Origin: an uncultured Phycisphaera sp.
Lineage (GTDB): Bacteria > Planctomycetota > Phycisphaerae > Phycisphaerales > SM1A02
Assembly (NCBI GenBank): GCA_937919685.1
Contig: CALFOM010000117.1
Coordinates: forward strand, 1-37,353
Reading direction: 5' to 3'
Length of the DNA stretch: 37,353 bases
A program made the translations under genes and the position numbers. The notes beneath the pieces are model-generated. The model ran no database searches. It had not been told where the DNA came from and saw nothing but the letters and a program-made list of their open reading frames with translations. Positions 9,858 through 19,179 of this stretch are shown one piece after another; the first letter of the stretch is position 1, and the number at the start of each line of letters is the position of its first letter.

Positions 9858-10048
9858 TCTGGGCTCCTTCGCGGTCTTGCGGCCGGTGTGCCACATGGTT
9901 GAATCGAGGACAAATGCCTCGCTCGAACGTTTCAAGGTACCCGCCACCGGCCGAGGAGGTCAATGGACCGGCGAGTCGATCTTCCGGTGGCCGGGCGGGT
10001 TTATTGTTCTTCGAATCGATCTTAGGGACCTGATGCAGATGGATCTTA

Positions 10049-10082
10049 TAGAACCCGGATTCAGCTAGAACCCGGATTCAGC
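10049..10082. repeat. Two perfect tandem copies of a 17-bp unit TAGAACCCGGATTCAGC upstream of def
   Basis: 10049-10065 and 10066-10082 are identical 17-mers. Confidence 0.95.
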
Positions 10083-10105
10083 CTGGTTCATTACTATTTC
10101 CGACA

Positions 10106-10648
10106 GTGAACAGAAATCCAGCACAACCAGAGAAGATCGTTCTGTATCCAGATCCCGTCCTGACCCGTCGTGCAGGCCCCGTCGAGGTCTTTGATGAGCG
10201 GCTTCAATGCCTCGTCGATCGGATGGTGGAACTCATGCGGGAAGCGCAAGGGGCGGGCCTCGCGGCTCCCCAAGTGGGGATTTCACGGCGTCTCTTCGTG
10301 ATCGAGGACGACGCGAGACCGGAGGAGCCTCCCCAGCCGATGGTCTTCATCAATCCGGAGTTGGAACTCGGTGGAGATCTGGTCTCGTTCGAGGAGGGAT
10401 GCCTGAGCATCCCGGATGTCCGAGTCATGGTCCGCCGGCCTCAGCTGGTCCGCATCAAGGCGCTCGACGTTCATGGTGAGCCATTCGAACTCGAAGACGA
10501 GGATTTTCTTGCTCGGGTCTGGCAGCACGAGTTCGACCATCTCGAAGGCGTGCTCATCATCGATCGCATGAGTCCCCGGGATCGACTGGCGAATCGGCGA
10601 ACGTTGAAGGAAATGCGTCTGGACTTCGAGGAGGAGTTAGAACGATGA
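10106..10648 (+). CDS. def: Peptide deformylase
   Basis: All three PDF motifs: GAGLAAPQ, EEGCLS, QHEFDH. GTG start. Confidence 0.96.
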   Translation: MNRNPAQPEKIVLYPDPVLTRRAGPVEVFDERLQCLVDRMVELMREAQGAGLAAPQVGISRRLFVIEDDARPEEPPQPMVFINPELELGGDLVSFEEGCLSIPDVRVMVRRPQLVRIKALDVHGEPFELEDEDFLARVWQHEFDHLEGVLIIDRMSPRDRLANRRTLKEMRLDFEEELER

Positions 10649-11637
10649 CCGCGGACGGCCGACTTCGAATCGCCTTCCTTGGATCCGGGGCGTTCGGTCT
10701 CCCCACGCTTGAAGCGCTCGGAGCGGTCCACGACGTCGTCCTTGCCGTGTCGCAACCGGACCGACCCGCAGGACGGGGGAGGCAGTCGACCTGCACGCCA
10801 ATCTCCGCGCGGGTTCTCGAAGACCATGCACGGACCGACGGCCTCTTTGCGGAAACGGCGATTATCCGCACCGATGATGTGAATGCCGCGGCGGTTCGGG
10901 ATCGGATCGCCGACCTTCAGGCCGATGCGATGGTGGTGATCGCCTTCGGCCAGAAACTTGGGTCGGCCCTTCTCGATGGCCGTTTCGCCGTGAATCTTCA
11001 TGCGTCCCTGCTGCCTCGCTGGCGGGGCGCCGCGCCCATCAATCGGGCGATGATGGCCGGGGACCTTGAGACCGGGGTGAGTGTGATTTCGCTCGCGGAA
11101 CGCATGGATGCCGGAGGCGTGCATGCCATGCGATCGACGCCGATCGATCCAGCGGAGACCGCCGGGGAACTCCACGACCGTCTCGCCCGGCTGGGCATTG
11201 AACCGATGCTCGAAGTGCTGGAGAGATGGCAATCTCGTCTGGTCGAGACTGTGACCCAGGACGAGCACGCGGCGACGCCGGCCGCGAAACTGTCGAAGTC
11301 GGAGGCGACCGTCGATTTCGCGGCGCCGTCTTCTCTGGTTCGAGGGCGAATTCACGGCTTGGTTCCTTGGCCCGGCTGCCAGGTGGACGCGGTGTCACCG
11401 GATGGCGGTTCCCAACTCCTGAGAATCCACCGGGTGCTGGAGATGGACGAGTCGACCGGCGTTTTGCCGGGAACGATCGGCGAAGGGGGCGTCGTCGGTT
11501 GCGAGACCGGGTCGATCCGACTGCTCGAAGTTCAGGTGCCGGGCGGTCGTGCGATGGCCTGGGAAGACCTCCAACGGGGCCGACCGTTCCCGATCGGAAC
11601 GGTGTTGCGGCCACGATCGGCGGGAACGCCGACATGA
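10645..11637 (+). CDS. fmt: Methionyl-tRNA formyltransferase
   Basis: 330 aa. 'RIAFLGSGAFGLPTLEAL', 'FGQKLGSALLDGRFAVNLHASLLPRWRGAAPINRAMMAGDLETGVSVI' (family motif NxHxSLLPxxRGAAPI). ATGA overlap with def. Confidence 0.96.
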   Translation: MTADGRLRIAFLGSGAFGLPTLEALGAVHDVVLAVSQPDRPAGRGRQSTCTPISARVLEDHARTDGLFAETAIIRTDDVNAAAVRDRIADLQADAMVVIAFGQKLGSALLDGRFAVNLHASLLPRWRGAAPINRAMMAGDLETGVSVISLAERMDAGGVHAMRSTPIDPAETAGELHDRLARLGIEPMLEVLERWQSRLVETVTQDEHAATPAAKLSKSEATVDFAAPSSLVRGRIHGLVPWPGCQVDAVSPDGGSQLLRIHRVLEMDESTGVLPGTIGEGGVVGCETGSIRLLEVQVPGGRAMAWEDLQRGRPFPIGTVLRPRSAGTPT

Positions 11638-12425
11638 CGTCGCCACGCCGATCCAGAAGCTTTGTGGCGGAGTTCGCGTCCAACCTCTGGGACCTGCTCC
11701 AGGGACAAGTGGGGTCGGCGCGACGCGGTCGATTCGCCCCTTCGGCCCCGAAGGCGAAGTCGGCGCGTCCTCCCCGAAGATCACGCGGATCAGTGCCGCC
11801 GGCGGCACCGACCCCGGCCGTGAAGGGCCGGAGTTCCCGCCAACAGGGGCGGTATGACGAACTCGTGAAGACGATGAAGGTCGAATTCGGGTTGCGGGTG
11901 GTGCGATGGCGATCCAGTACCAGCGGGTGTGCCTGGCAGGTCTTTTATCAGGACGGTTCCGTCGCCCGGTTGATCGAATCGCCCTATCCCCGAGGGCCGA
12001 TGAGTTGCGCGGTGTTTCTGCACGAGGTCGGGCACCATGCCATCGGGTTCAAGACCTTTCGGCCTCGATGCCGAGAGGAGTATCACGCCTGGCGTTGGTC
12101 CTTCGAAAAGATGCTCGAACTGGACTTCAACCTCACCGAATCCGTCCGGCGGCGGCGGGATGAGGCGTTGCACTATGCCGTGGCGAAAGCCGCTCGACGA
12201 GGTCTGAAACGACTCCCAGCAGAACTGATTCCGTTTCTCGAACCGCGGTCCCGGGATCTCGAACCGTTGCCCGCACTGCTCGAGCCGCCCGTGAACCCGG
12301 TGCTCGCCGCCCGAATCAGGGCAGAGCGCGAGACGCTGGGGAATGTCGGGGGATCAGCGGAGGACGATCTCGGGACGGTTGTCGAATCCGGCGGGGTCGC
12401 CATCGGCGTGGAGCGTGGCGGGTAG
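11634..12425 (+). CDS. Uncharacterised protein with HEXXH zinc-binding motif (putative metallopeptidase-like)
   Basis: ATG at 11634 overlaps the fmt stop (ATGA). 263 aa with basic N-terminus and 'SCAVFLHEVGHHAIGFKTFRPRCREEYHAW'. The longer ORF from 11226 lies inside fmt. Confidence 0.75.
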   Translation: MTSPRRSRSFVAEFASNLWDLLQGQVGSARRGRFAPSAPKAKSARPPRRSRGSVPPAAPTPAVKGRSSRQQGRYDELVKTMKVEFGLRVVRWRSSTSGCAWQVFYQDGSVARLIESPYPRGPMSCAVFLHEVGHHAIGFKTFRPRCREEYHAWRWSFEKMLELDFNLTESVRRRRDEALHYAVAKAARRGLKRLPAELIPFLEPRSRDLEPLPALLEPPVNPVLAARIRAERETLGNVGGSAEDDLGTVVESGGVAIGVERGG

Positions 12426-12437
12426 CATCGGAATTCG

Positions 12438-13616
12438 ATGGGGCTCCGTACTGATCAACTCGATTTCGAATTCGACCCGGCGCTCGTCGCGGCGTCGCCG
12501 GTCGAGCCTCGCGACGCCGCGCGGCTGCTGGTGGTGACGCTCCCCCCAATCGATGCGGACGATGGCCGTGAATGCGGCCTCGATCATCTTCAGGTTCGTG
12601 ATCTTCCGGACCTGCTCGAGAGAGGGGATCGGCTGGTGCTCAACGAGACGAGAGTGGTCCCTGCCCGCATTGCCTGCCGCCGGGTGGACACCGGGGGGCT
12701 CATCGACGGATTGCTCTCTGAAGCAGTCGGCGTCGGGCGTTGGTGGGCGATGCTCCGCAAAAGTCGTCGACTTCAGCCCGGGCACGAACTCCGGGTGATC
12801 GGTCATCGGGGGCAGGACACAGATTTTCGCCTCGTGGTCGAGGATCTCGACTCGGAGGGGCGGGTTCTCGTGGTGCTGAAAGTCGACGGGGACCCTTCGG
12901 GACCGGGGTCGGCAGTGGGCCATGATCAAGTGCTGGCACTCTGGCAGCAGGCAGGCCTCGTGCCGCTCCCGCCGTATATCCGGCATGCTCGCCGCGATCG
13001 TGGCCTTCCGGAGACCGATCCCCATGACCCTGACTGGTACCAGACGACCTTCGCGGCGCTCGACGACCCGACGGCATCCGTCGCGGCTCCGACCGCCGGG
13101 CTGCATCTGACCGAGGGCATGAGACAACGGCTCTCCGTGCGAGGAATCGAGGAGGTTCGCATCTCGCTGGAAGTCGGAGCTGGGACGTTTAAGCCCGTAG
13201 AAGAGGACGAACTCGACGCGCATCCAATGCACGAGGAGCGATGCCTGATCACCCCGACGGCGGTTTCGGCCATCCGAGAATGCGAAACCGCCCGGCAACG
13301 CGGCGAAGGACGGTTCGTGGCGGTTGGTACCACCAGCGTGCGAACGCTCGAATCGATGCCGGACCTTGACCATCTGCCGGCGTTGATCGAAGGGCGGCAC
13401 CAGTGGAGAACCGATCTTTTGATCCAGCCGGGATATGAGTTTCGTCGGGTTGATTCGATGCTGACCAACTTCCATTTGCCTCGCTCGACATTGCTTGCTC
13501 TGGTCGCCGCCATGATCGGCCTCGAACGAATGCACGACGTCTACGCCACCGCGATCGCGGAGCGGTACCGCTTCTTCAGCTACGGAGATGCGATGTTCAT
13601 ACGGCGTCCAAGATGA
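12438..13616 (+). CDS. queA: S-adenosylmethionine:tRNA ribosyltransferase-isomerase
   Basis: 'DRLVLNETRVVPARI', 'VAAPTAGLHLTEGMRQRL', 'VGAGTFKPV', 'TNFHLPRSTLLALVAAMIG', 'YRFFSYGDAMFI'. Confidence 0.96.
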   Translation: MGLRTDQLDFEFDPALVAASPVEPRDAARLLVVTLPPIDADDGRECGLDHLQVRDLPDLLERGDRLVLNETRVVPARIACRRVDTGGLIDGLLSEAVGVGRWWAMLRKSRRLQPGHELRVIGHRGQDTDFRLVVEDLDSEGRVLVVLKVDGDPSGPGSAVGHDQVLALWQQAGLVPLPPYIRHARRDRGLPETDPHDPDWYQTTFAALDDPTASVAAPTAGLHLTEGMRQRLSVRGIEEVRISLEVGAGTFKPVEEDELDAHPMHEERCLITPTAVSAIRECETARQRGEGRFVAVGTTSVRTLESMPDLDHLPALIEGRHQWRTDLLIQPGYEFRRVDSMLTNFHLPRSTLLALVAAMIGLERMHDVYATAIAERYRFFSYGDAMFIRRPR

Positions 13617-13684
13617 TGAAACGCTCGCATTGAAGGAACCCAGCTCGAATGGTCGATTCATCCAGCACACCATCAAGGAAACGA

Positions 13685-15229
13685 ATGGCCCGCGATACGA
13701 GCCTTGATCAACTGCTCGAAGACGTGGCGCTCGCCGGGACGATTCGCGTCGTCGCCGGGGACGCCGTCAGTGGCCATCTCTGTGGCATCACCGAAGACAG
13801 CCGAATCGTGGAGCCGGGGTTTCTTTTTATCGCTCGTTCGGGTTTCGATCACGACGGTGCCGACCACATCGAGGATGCGATTGATCGAGGCGCCACGGCG
13901 ATTCTGGCTTTGCCGGAGGTGGCCAGTCGGGTTCCCCCGCCGGTCATCGGGCTCGCCGCGGACGATCCGGGCTCGGCGGGCGGCGAGTTGGCCCTTCTCT
14001 GGAATGGACGGCCAGATCGCAGTCTCGACCTCGTGGGCGTCACCGGAACCAACGGCAAGACCACGGTTGCGACCCTGGTCCGGCAGATCCTCGACCGGAC
14101 ACTCGGTCGCACGGGCCTCCTGGGGACGGTCGAGATTCATGACGGTCGGTCCACGAAACCAGCCCGTTTGACCACCCCGGGCCGAGTGGCGCTCGCCGGC
14201 ATCCTCGGGGATATGGTGGATCGTTCCTGCAGGGCAGCGGTGATGGAGGTTTCGAGTCACGCGCTGGATCAGGGACGGACTGCAGGCCTCGACTTCCGGG
14301 TCGCCGTCTTCACCAACCTCTCCGGTGATCATCTGGACTACCACGGATCGATGGAACGCTACGGGGCGGCCAAGGCGAGCCTGTTCGCGGGACTTCGAAA
14401 CGATGCGACTGCGATTGTCAATCTCGAGGATGAAGCCGCGGGCGTCATGCTCGGTCGTTGCCTCGCGAATCGGATCGGTATCGCGCCGGCGAGTTTCGAA
14501 TGCGACGCGGTTTCGGAAATCGCAGTCGTCCGACATGCCGTGATCGACCGAAGTTTTGATGGCATGACGCTCGCCATCACCACGCCTGAGGGCGTGAGAC
14601 ACGAAATTTCCGTCCCGCTGGTCGGCGAACACAACGCATTCAACGTCACGGCGGCGGTGACCGTCGCGGTCGCGCTGGGCGCATCATGGGAGGCGGCATT
14701 GGAGGTCCTTCCGGCGATTCAGGCACCGCGGGGAAGGCTTCAACCGGTGCACCAGACGATCGATGATATTCGAGTCTTCGTGGACTACGCGCACACCGAC
14801 GACGCCCTGGTCAACGTGCTTGCCGGGGTTCGGCCCACGGTGCCACCGGGAGCGGACTTGCTCGTCGTCTTCGGCGCCGGGGGTGATCGGGATCGATCGA
14901 AACGTCCTCGTATGATGAAGGCAGCGCTGGAAGGCGCGGATCGAGTCGTGGTGACCAGCGACAATCCCCGGACCGAGAATCCCGCCGCGATCGTGGCGGA
15001 GATCGTCTCCGAAGCCACGAAGGCCGAACTGGAACGAACGATCTGCGAGGTGGATCGCCGAACGGCAATCGCGTCCACCATCGCGGGTGCCGGTCCGGGC
15101 GATGTTCTGATCATCGCGGGAAAAGGCCACGAGGACTACCAGATCATTGGCGTCGATCGAGTGCACTTCGACGACGTCGAGGAAGCAGGCGCCGCCCTAG
15201 CTCGCCGTCGTGGGAGGGTGGGGTCATGA
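13685..15229 (+). CDS. murE: UDP-N-acetylmuramoyl-tripeptide ligase, likely meso-DAP type
   Basis: 'VTGTNGKTTVATLVRQIL', 'MEVSSHALDQGR', 'DYAHTDDALVNVL', 'GAGGDRDRSKRP', 'SDNPRTENP' (DNPR motif). AAGGAA 4 nt upstream of ATG 13685; in-frame alternative ATG at 13649. Confidence 0.95.
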   Translation: MARDTSLDQLLEDVALAGTIRVVAGDAVSGHLCGITEDSRIVEPGFLFIARSGFDHDGADHIEDAIDRGATAILALPEVASRVPPPVIGLAADDPGSAGGELALLWNGRPDRSLDLVGVTGTNGKTTVATLVRQILDRTLGRTGLLGTVEIHDGRSTKPARLTTPGRVALAGILGDMVDRSCRAAVMEVSSHALDQGRTAGLDFRVAVFTNLSGDHLDYHGSMERYGAAKASLFAGLRNDATAIVNLEDEAAGVMLGRCLANRIGIAPASFECDAVSEIAVVRHAVIDRSFDGMTLAITTPEGVRHEISVPLVGEHNAFNVTAAVTVAVALGASWEAALEVLPAIQAPRGRLQPVHQTIDDIRVFVDYAHTDDALVNVLAGVRPTVPPGADLLVVFGAGGDRDRSKRPRMMKAALEGADRVVVTSDNPRTENPAAIVAEIVSEATKAELERTICEVDRRTAIASTIAGAGPGDVLIIAGKGHEDYQIIGVDRVHFDDVEEAGAALARRRGRVGS

Positions 15230-16632
15230 TCGAATCCAGCCTCGACGAGATCGCGGTCGTGGTGAAGGGCCGGGTCGTCGGTGACGGATCTCGTTCTTTC
15301 CGCGGCGTCGGCACCGATACTCGTGCGGACTTGAAGGGCCGCCTGTTCGTGGCGATTCCGGGAGAGAACCACGATGGTCACGACCATCTCGAAGCCGCCC
15401 TGGCCGCAGGCGCGTCCTCCGTGTTGATCGAATCGGATTTCGTCGATCACGGTGGAGTTCTGCCGGAAGGGCTGAATGGCGTGGTGGTGACGTCGGTTCG
15501 ACCCGCACTGGCCGCGATGGCGTCGGCGCATCGAGCGGACCTGAACGGGGTGGTGATCGGCATCACGGGCTCTTCGGGAAAGACCACGGTTCGTTCGATG
15601 GCCCAAAGCGTGCTGGGTCTCAAGGGCTCCGGAACCGCAAGCATCCGGAGTTTCAACAACGACCTCGGCGTGCCGCTCACCATTCTTGCGGCGTCGAAGG
15701 ACGATGCATGGCTGCTCTTGGAGATCGGCACGAATGCGCCGGGCGAGATCGCATCTCTGACCGCGATCGCCAGGCCCACGATTGGCATCATCACCGGAAT
15801 TGGCCGAGCCCATCTCGGCGGCTTCGGCTCCGAGGCGGCGATCGCCGCGGAGAAGGCGTCGATGTTGGATGTGATCGGCGCAGAGCCCGGAGGCCTCGCG
15901 ATCGTCAACGTCGATGGATCGGCGATGCGATTGGAGCTGGAACAGCGCCGCGATTCAGGACTGGAAATCACCACCTACGGCGAGGCCGACGATGCCGATC
16001 GCCACCTCGACGCTCGAGAAGTGCTTCCCTCCGGCGGCCAGCGAATCAAGATCGGGGACTTTTGGGCGGATCTTTCGCTGGACGGCCGTCATAACGCCAT
16101 CAATGCCGTCGGCGTTCACGAACTGGCTCGCCGGCTGGGCGTCGACGACGTCGGAGTCGCCGCGGTGTTCCGCACGCTGGAGCCGCCGGCGATGCGATTC
16201 GTCAGGCATTCGATCGATGGGGTTCTGGTGATCGACGATACCTACAACGCGAACCCTGAATCGATGCGGGCGTCGCTCGAGACTTTTGCCGAGGTGGCGG
16301 CGACCGCCGAGCGGCGAGTCGTGGTTTTGGGTGCGATGCACGAACTCGGCCCGGCGTCGGAATCACTGCATCTTGAAATCGGAGCACTGGCCGCAGGCAT
16401 CGCCGACGAACTGGTTCTGGTCGGTGAGCCGGAAGCGACGTGGATGCAACGGGGGGCGCGAGCGAAGGAGTTCGCTGGACGGGTGACGACGTCGGTGGAT
16501 GTCGCGGCGGCGACGGCGTTCCTCGAACCTCGCGTACGACGGGGGGATGCGATCCTACTCAAGGGATCGCGCCGAGTGAGTCTTGAAATCATGGTTCGGG
16601 GGCTGATCAAGCCCGGGGAGGTTCGCGCGTGA
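15226..16632 (+). CDS. murF: UDP-N-acetylmuramoyl-tripeptide--D-alanyl-D-alanine ligase
   Basis: 'GITGSSGKTTVRSMAQSVL', 'NNDLGVPLTIL', 'IGTNAPGEIASL', 'DDTYNANPESMRASLE'. ATGA overlap with murE. Confidence 0.95.
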   Translation: MIESSLDEIAVVVKGRVVGDGSRSFRGVGTDTRADLKGRLFVAIPGENHDGHDHLEAALAAGASSVLIESDFVDHGGVLPEGLNGVVVTSVRPALAAMASAHRADLNGVVIGITGSSGKTTVRSMAQSVLGLKGSGTASIRSFNNDLGVPLTILAASKDDAWLLLEIGTNAPGEIASLTAIARPTIGIITGIGRAHLGGFGSEAAIAAEKASMLDVIGAEPGGLAIVNVDGSAMRLELEQRRDSGLEITTYGEADDADRHLDAREVLPSGGQRIKIGDFWADLSLDGRHNAINAVGVHELARRLGVDDVGVAAVFRTLEPPAMRFVRHSIDGVLVIDDTYNANPESMRASLETFAEVAATAERRVVVLGAMHELGPASESLHLEIGALAAGIADELVLVGEPEATWMQRGARAKEFAGRVTTSVDVAAATAFLEPRVRRGDAILLKGSRRVSLEIMVRGLIKPGEVRA

Positions 16633-17882
16633 TCTACCATCTGGTCGAAGCATTCCAGGGACCGCTGGAGAGCACGGGTCTATTCACCGTGCTTCAGGTC
16701 TTCTTTCAAGTCGAGTTCAGGGCCTTTCTTGCGGTGCTCGTCTCTTTCGTCCTAGTACTTGCCTTCGGAAGGCCGGTCATCCACTGGCTGCTCCGCCAGA
16801 AGGTGGGCGATTCGCCGGAGTTCCACAACGCGGATCTCAACGAGCTGATGCGCTCGCGAGCCGGAACGCCCACGATGGGTGGCATTCTGATCTGCGGCTC
16901 GATCCTGATCACGATTCTTCTCCTTGCGGAATTGCGAGAACGCTACGTTCACATCGCGATCGCGGTTCTGGTCTCCTACTCGCTCCTCGGCGTTGCGGAT
17001 GACTGGCTCAAACTCACTTCCGCACGACGATCGCCCGGATCTCGCGATGGACTTCGGCCTTGGGAGAAACTGCTCTTCCAGCTCGGACTCGCCGCCATGT
17101 TCTCCTACGTCATCTTCACGCAGGCGACGATCAACTCTTCGATGAATCCTGATTCACCGATGTTTCAGGACGTCGCGCGGGTCCTCAATCTCCCGTTCCA
17201 GAAGACCTGGCAATCTCCAGTCGATGGAAACCCGTTCTCCGGAGAGGAAGAGGCGATCACCGAACTTGCCTTGAATCCCAGTGTCATCGTGCTTGGGATC
17301 GGCGCGTTCATGCTGCTTGGCACATTGTTCATCGCGGGCACCAGCAACGCGGTGAACATCTCGGATGGAATGGACGGTCTGGCCGCAGGGGTGATGGCGT
17401 TCGCTTCGATCGGATTCATGATCTTGGTGCACATTGCCGGGAGTCAGAATGAGGCTCAGTCGCTGCTCGTTCCCTATGTCGCAGGTACCAAAGATCTGAT
17501 GGTGGTCGCCGGCGCCATGACCGGGGCCTGTCTCGGATTTCTCTGGTTCAATTCAAGCCCGGCGATGGTCTTCATGGGCGATACCGGGAGTCTCGCGCTG
17601 GGTGGACTGCTCGGATTTCTCGCCGTCGCCATTCGCCAAGAGGTGCTGCTGATCCTGATCGGCGGCATCTTCTTCCTAGAACTGGGAAGCGTGGTGATGC
17701 AGGTCGGATGGTTCAAATGGACGCGGATCCGGTATGGAAAAGGACAGCGGCTTCTTCGGTGCAGTCCGATCCATCATCACTTCCATCTTGGTGGGTGGAG
17801 CGAGCAGCAGGTGGTCACTCGATTCTGGTTAATCACCGTGGTGCTGGGGATGGCCGCATTCGCACTCTTGAAACTTCGCTGA
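16629..17882 (+). CDS. mraY: Phospho-N-acetylmuramoyl-pentapeptide transferase
   Basis: Polytopic membrane protein with 'AGTPTMGGILI', 'DDWLKL', 'TSNAVNISDGMDGLAAG', 'FMGDTGSLALGG', 'PIHHHFHLGGWSEQQVVTRFW'. GTG start in GTGA overlap with murF. Confidence 0.96.
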   Translation: MIYHLVEAFQGPLESTGLFTVLQVFFQVEFRAFLAVLVSFVLVLAFGRPVIHWLLRQKVGDSPEFHNADLNELMRSRAGTPTMGGILICGSILITILLLAELRERYVHIAIAVLVSYSLLGVADDWLKLTSARRSPGSRDGLRPWEKLLFQLGLAAMFSYVIFTQATINSSMNPDSPMFQDVARVLNLPFQKTWQSPVDGNPFSGEEEAITELALNPSVIVLGIGAFMLLGTLFIAGTSNAVNISDGMDGLAAGVMAFASIGFMILVHIAGSQNEAQSLLVPYVAGTKDLMVVAGAMTGACLGFLWFNSSPAMVFMGDTGSLALGGLLGFLAVAIRQEVLLILIGGIFFLELGSVVMQVGWFKWTRIRYGKGQRLLRCSPIHHHFHLGGWSEQQVVTRFWLITVVLGMAAFALLKLR

Positions 17883-17949
17883 CCAAGCTCGATGGTCTTT
17901 TTCGGCCTGCAAGCCAGAGCGTCAGGCCGTCGCGTCATTCTTCAGGCTT

Positions 17950-19179
17950 TCAGGCTTCTAGGTCGTCGGTCGGCTCGAATTCGACTCGGCATCCTCGAAC
18001 GTTCGCCACCCGTCGATGCCGGTGCTTTCGCAGAAGTGAGATCAATTCCTTCATGTCGGGCCAGAGCGGCGCCGTGAAAGATCGTCGGTCACCATCGATG
18101 GGATGATCGAATTCGAGCAGTGCCGCATGCAGGGCCTGTCGCGCGAGAAGCGGCTCGTCGGGGCGGCGATCAGGATCATCCTCACCCTTCGCGATCACCA
18201 TCCCTCGGGTCAGTTTCGAGCCGCCGTAGTAGTCGTCGCCGGCGACGGGGTGACCGAGGTAGGCCAGATGCACTCTGATCTGATGGGTTCGGCCGGTCAG
18301 CAGTTCCAGTTCGACGAGGGTGTAGCCGTCGAAGATTTCCCGGACGCGATAGATGGTCTGGGCGCTCTTGCCGAAGTCGTCGAATCGCACCGCATATCGA
18401 TCGAAGATCCGCGGGTGACGGCCGATGGGAAGGTCGACGAGATCCGTCATGGTCTTCATGGTCCCATGGACCACCGCGAGGTATCGCTTGCCGACGGTTC
18501 GGTTCTGGAACTGGTGGCCAAGCCGCCAGTGTGCGGTGTCGGACTTGGCCGCAACCATCGCTCCCGTGGTGAACCGATCGAGTCGATGGACGATGCCCGG
18601 TCGGGCGAACTCCTCGCCCACCGTGGAGAGGCTCCCCGATGACTGATTCTGGAAGCGCCAACTGAGCGCGTTCACGATCGTGCCAGACTTCATGGCTCGG
18701 GCCGGATGCACGATGATGTCGGCGTGTTTGTTGATGATGATGAGATCCGCATCCTCATACAGCACGTCGAGGTGGATCGGTTCGGGTGGAATGTGATTGG
18801 ACGGCGGTGGGGGCAGGACCGCTTCGACCACGTCTCCAAGTCGCAGACGAGTGCTTGCCTTGGGTCGCCGCCCGTTTACGGTGACCGACTCCTCGTCGAT
18901 GAGTCGTTGGAGTGCGGTGCGGCTCATGAACGGAATGCGATCGACGAGGTATCGATCGAGCCGTTTCTTCAGATCGCGAGAAAGTTCGAAGCGGACGCTC
19001 ACCGGCGCGTCGTCGTCCTCGCGTTCTTCGTGGAGTCGATTGATCGCGTCGCGATCGACCTTTCCGCCCGCATCGAAGAGTCCGTTTGCGGCGGCTGAAG
19101 AGTCCGGGTCCGAATCCGCGATCGGTGTCGGATCAAGTGGGGCCTCGGTCCCTTCATCGGGCTCGGACGGTGCATTCAC
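17950..19179 (-). CDS. rluD: RluA/RluD-family pseudouridine synthase with S4 domain
   Basis: S4-like 'KRLDRYLVDRIPFMSRTALQRLIDEESVTVNGRRPKASTRLRLGD', catalytic 'IVHRLDRFTTG', 'LLTGRTHQIRVHLAYLGHPVAGDDYYGG'. GTG start overlapping the upstream gene. Confidence 0.9.
   Translation of the reverse strand: MNAPSEPDEGTEAPLDPTPIADSDPDSSAAANGLFDAGGKVDRDAINRLHEEREDDDAPVSVRFELSRDLKKRLDRYLVDRIPFMSRTALQRLIDEESVTVNGRRPKASTRLRLGDVVEAVLPPPPSNHIPPEPIHLDVLYEDADLIIINKHADIIVHPARAMKSGTIVNALSWRFQNQSSGSLSTVGEEFARPGIVHRLDRFTTGAMVAAKSDTAHWRLGHQFQNRTVGKRYLAVVHGTMKTMTDLVDLPIGRHPRIFDRYAVRFDDFGKSAQTIYRVREIFDGYTLVELELLTGRTHQIRVHLAYLGHPVAGDDYYGGSKLTRGMVIAKGEDDPDRRPDEPLLARQALHAALLEFDHPIDGDRRSFTAPLWPDMKELISLLRKHRHRRVANVRGCRVEFEPTDDLEA

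Noticed and set aside
11226-11633. N-terminal extension of the HEXXH ORF inside fmt
   Set aside because: Lies fully within fmt in another frame; the ATG at 11634 in the ATGA overlap is the sensible start.
12354-13676. 440-aa minus-strand ORF opposite queA
   Set aside because: Antisense to a well-supported QueA; no independent support.
13673-14632. 319-aa minus-strand ORF opposite murE
   Set aside because: Shadow ORF with no motifs, opposite conserved MurE.
17883-17949. CAGGCTTT quasi-repeat and CGGCCTG/CAGGCCG hairpin between mraY and rluD
   Set aside because: Plausible bidirectional terminator but short stems and weak T-tracts; not strong enough to call.
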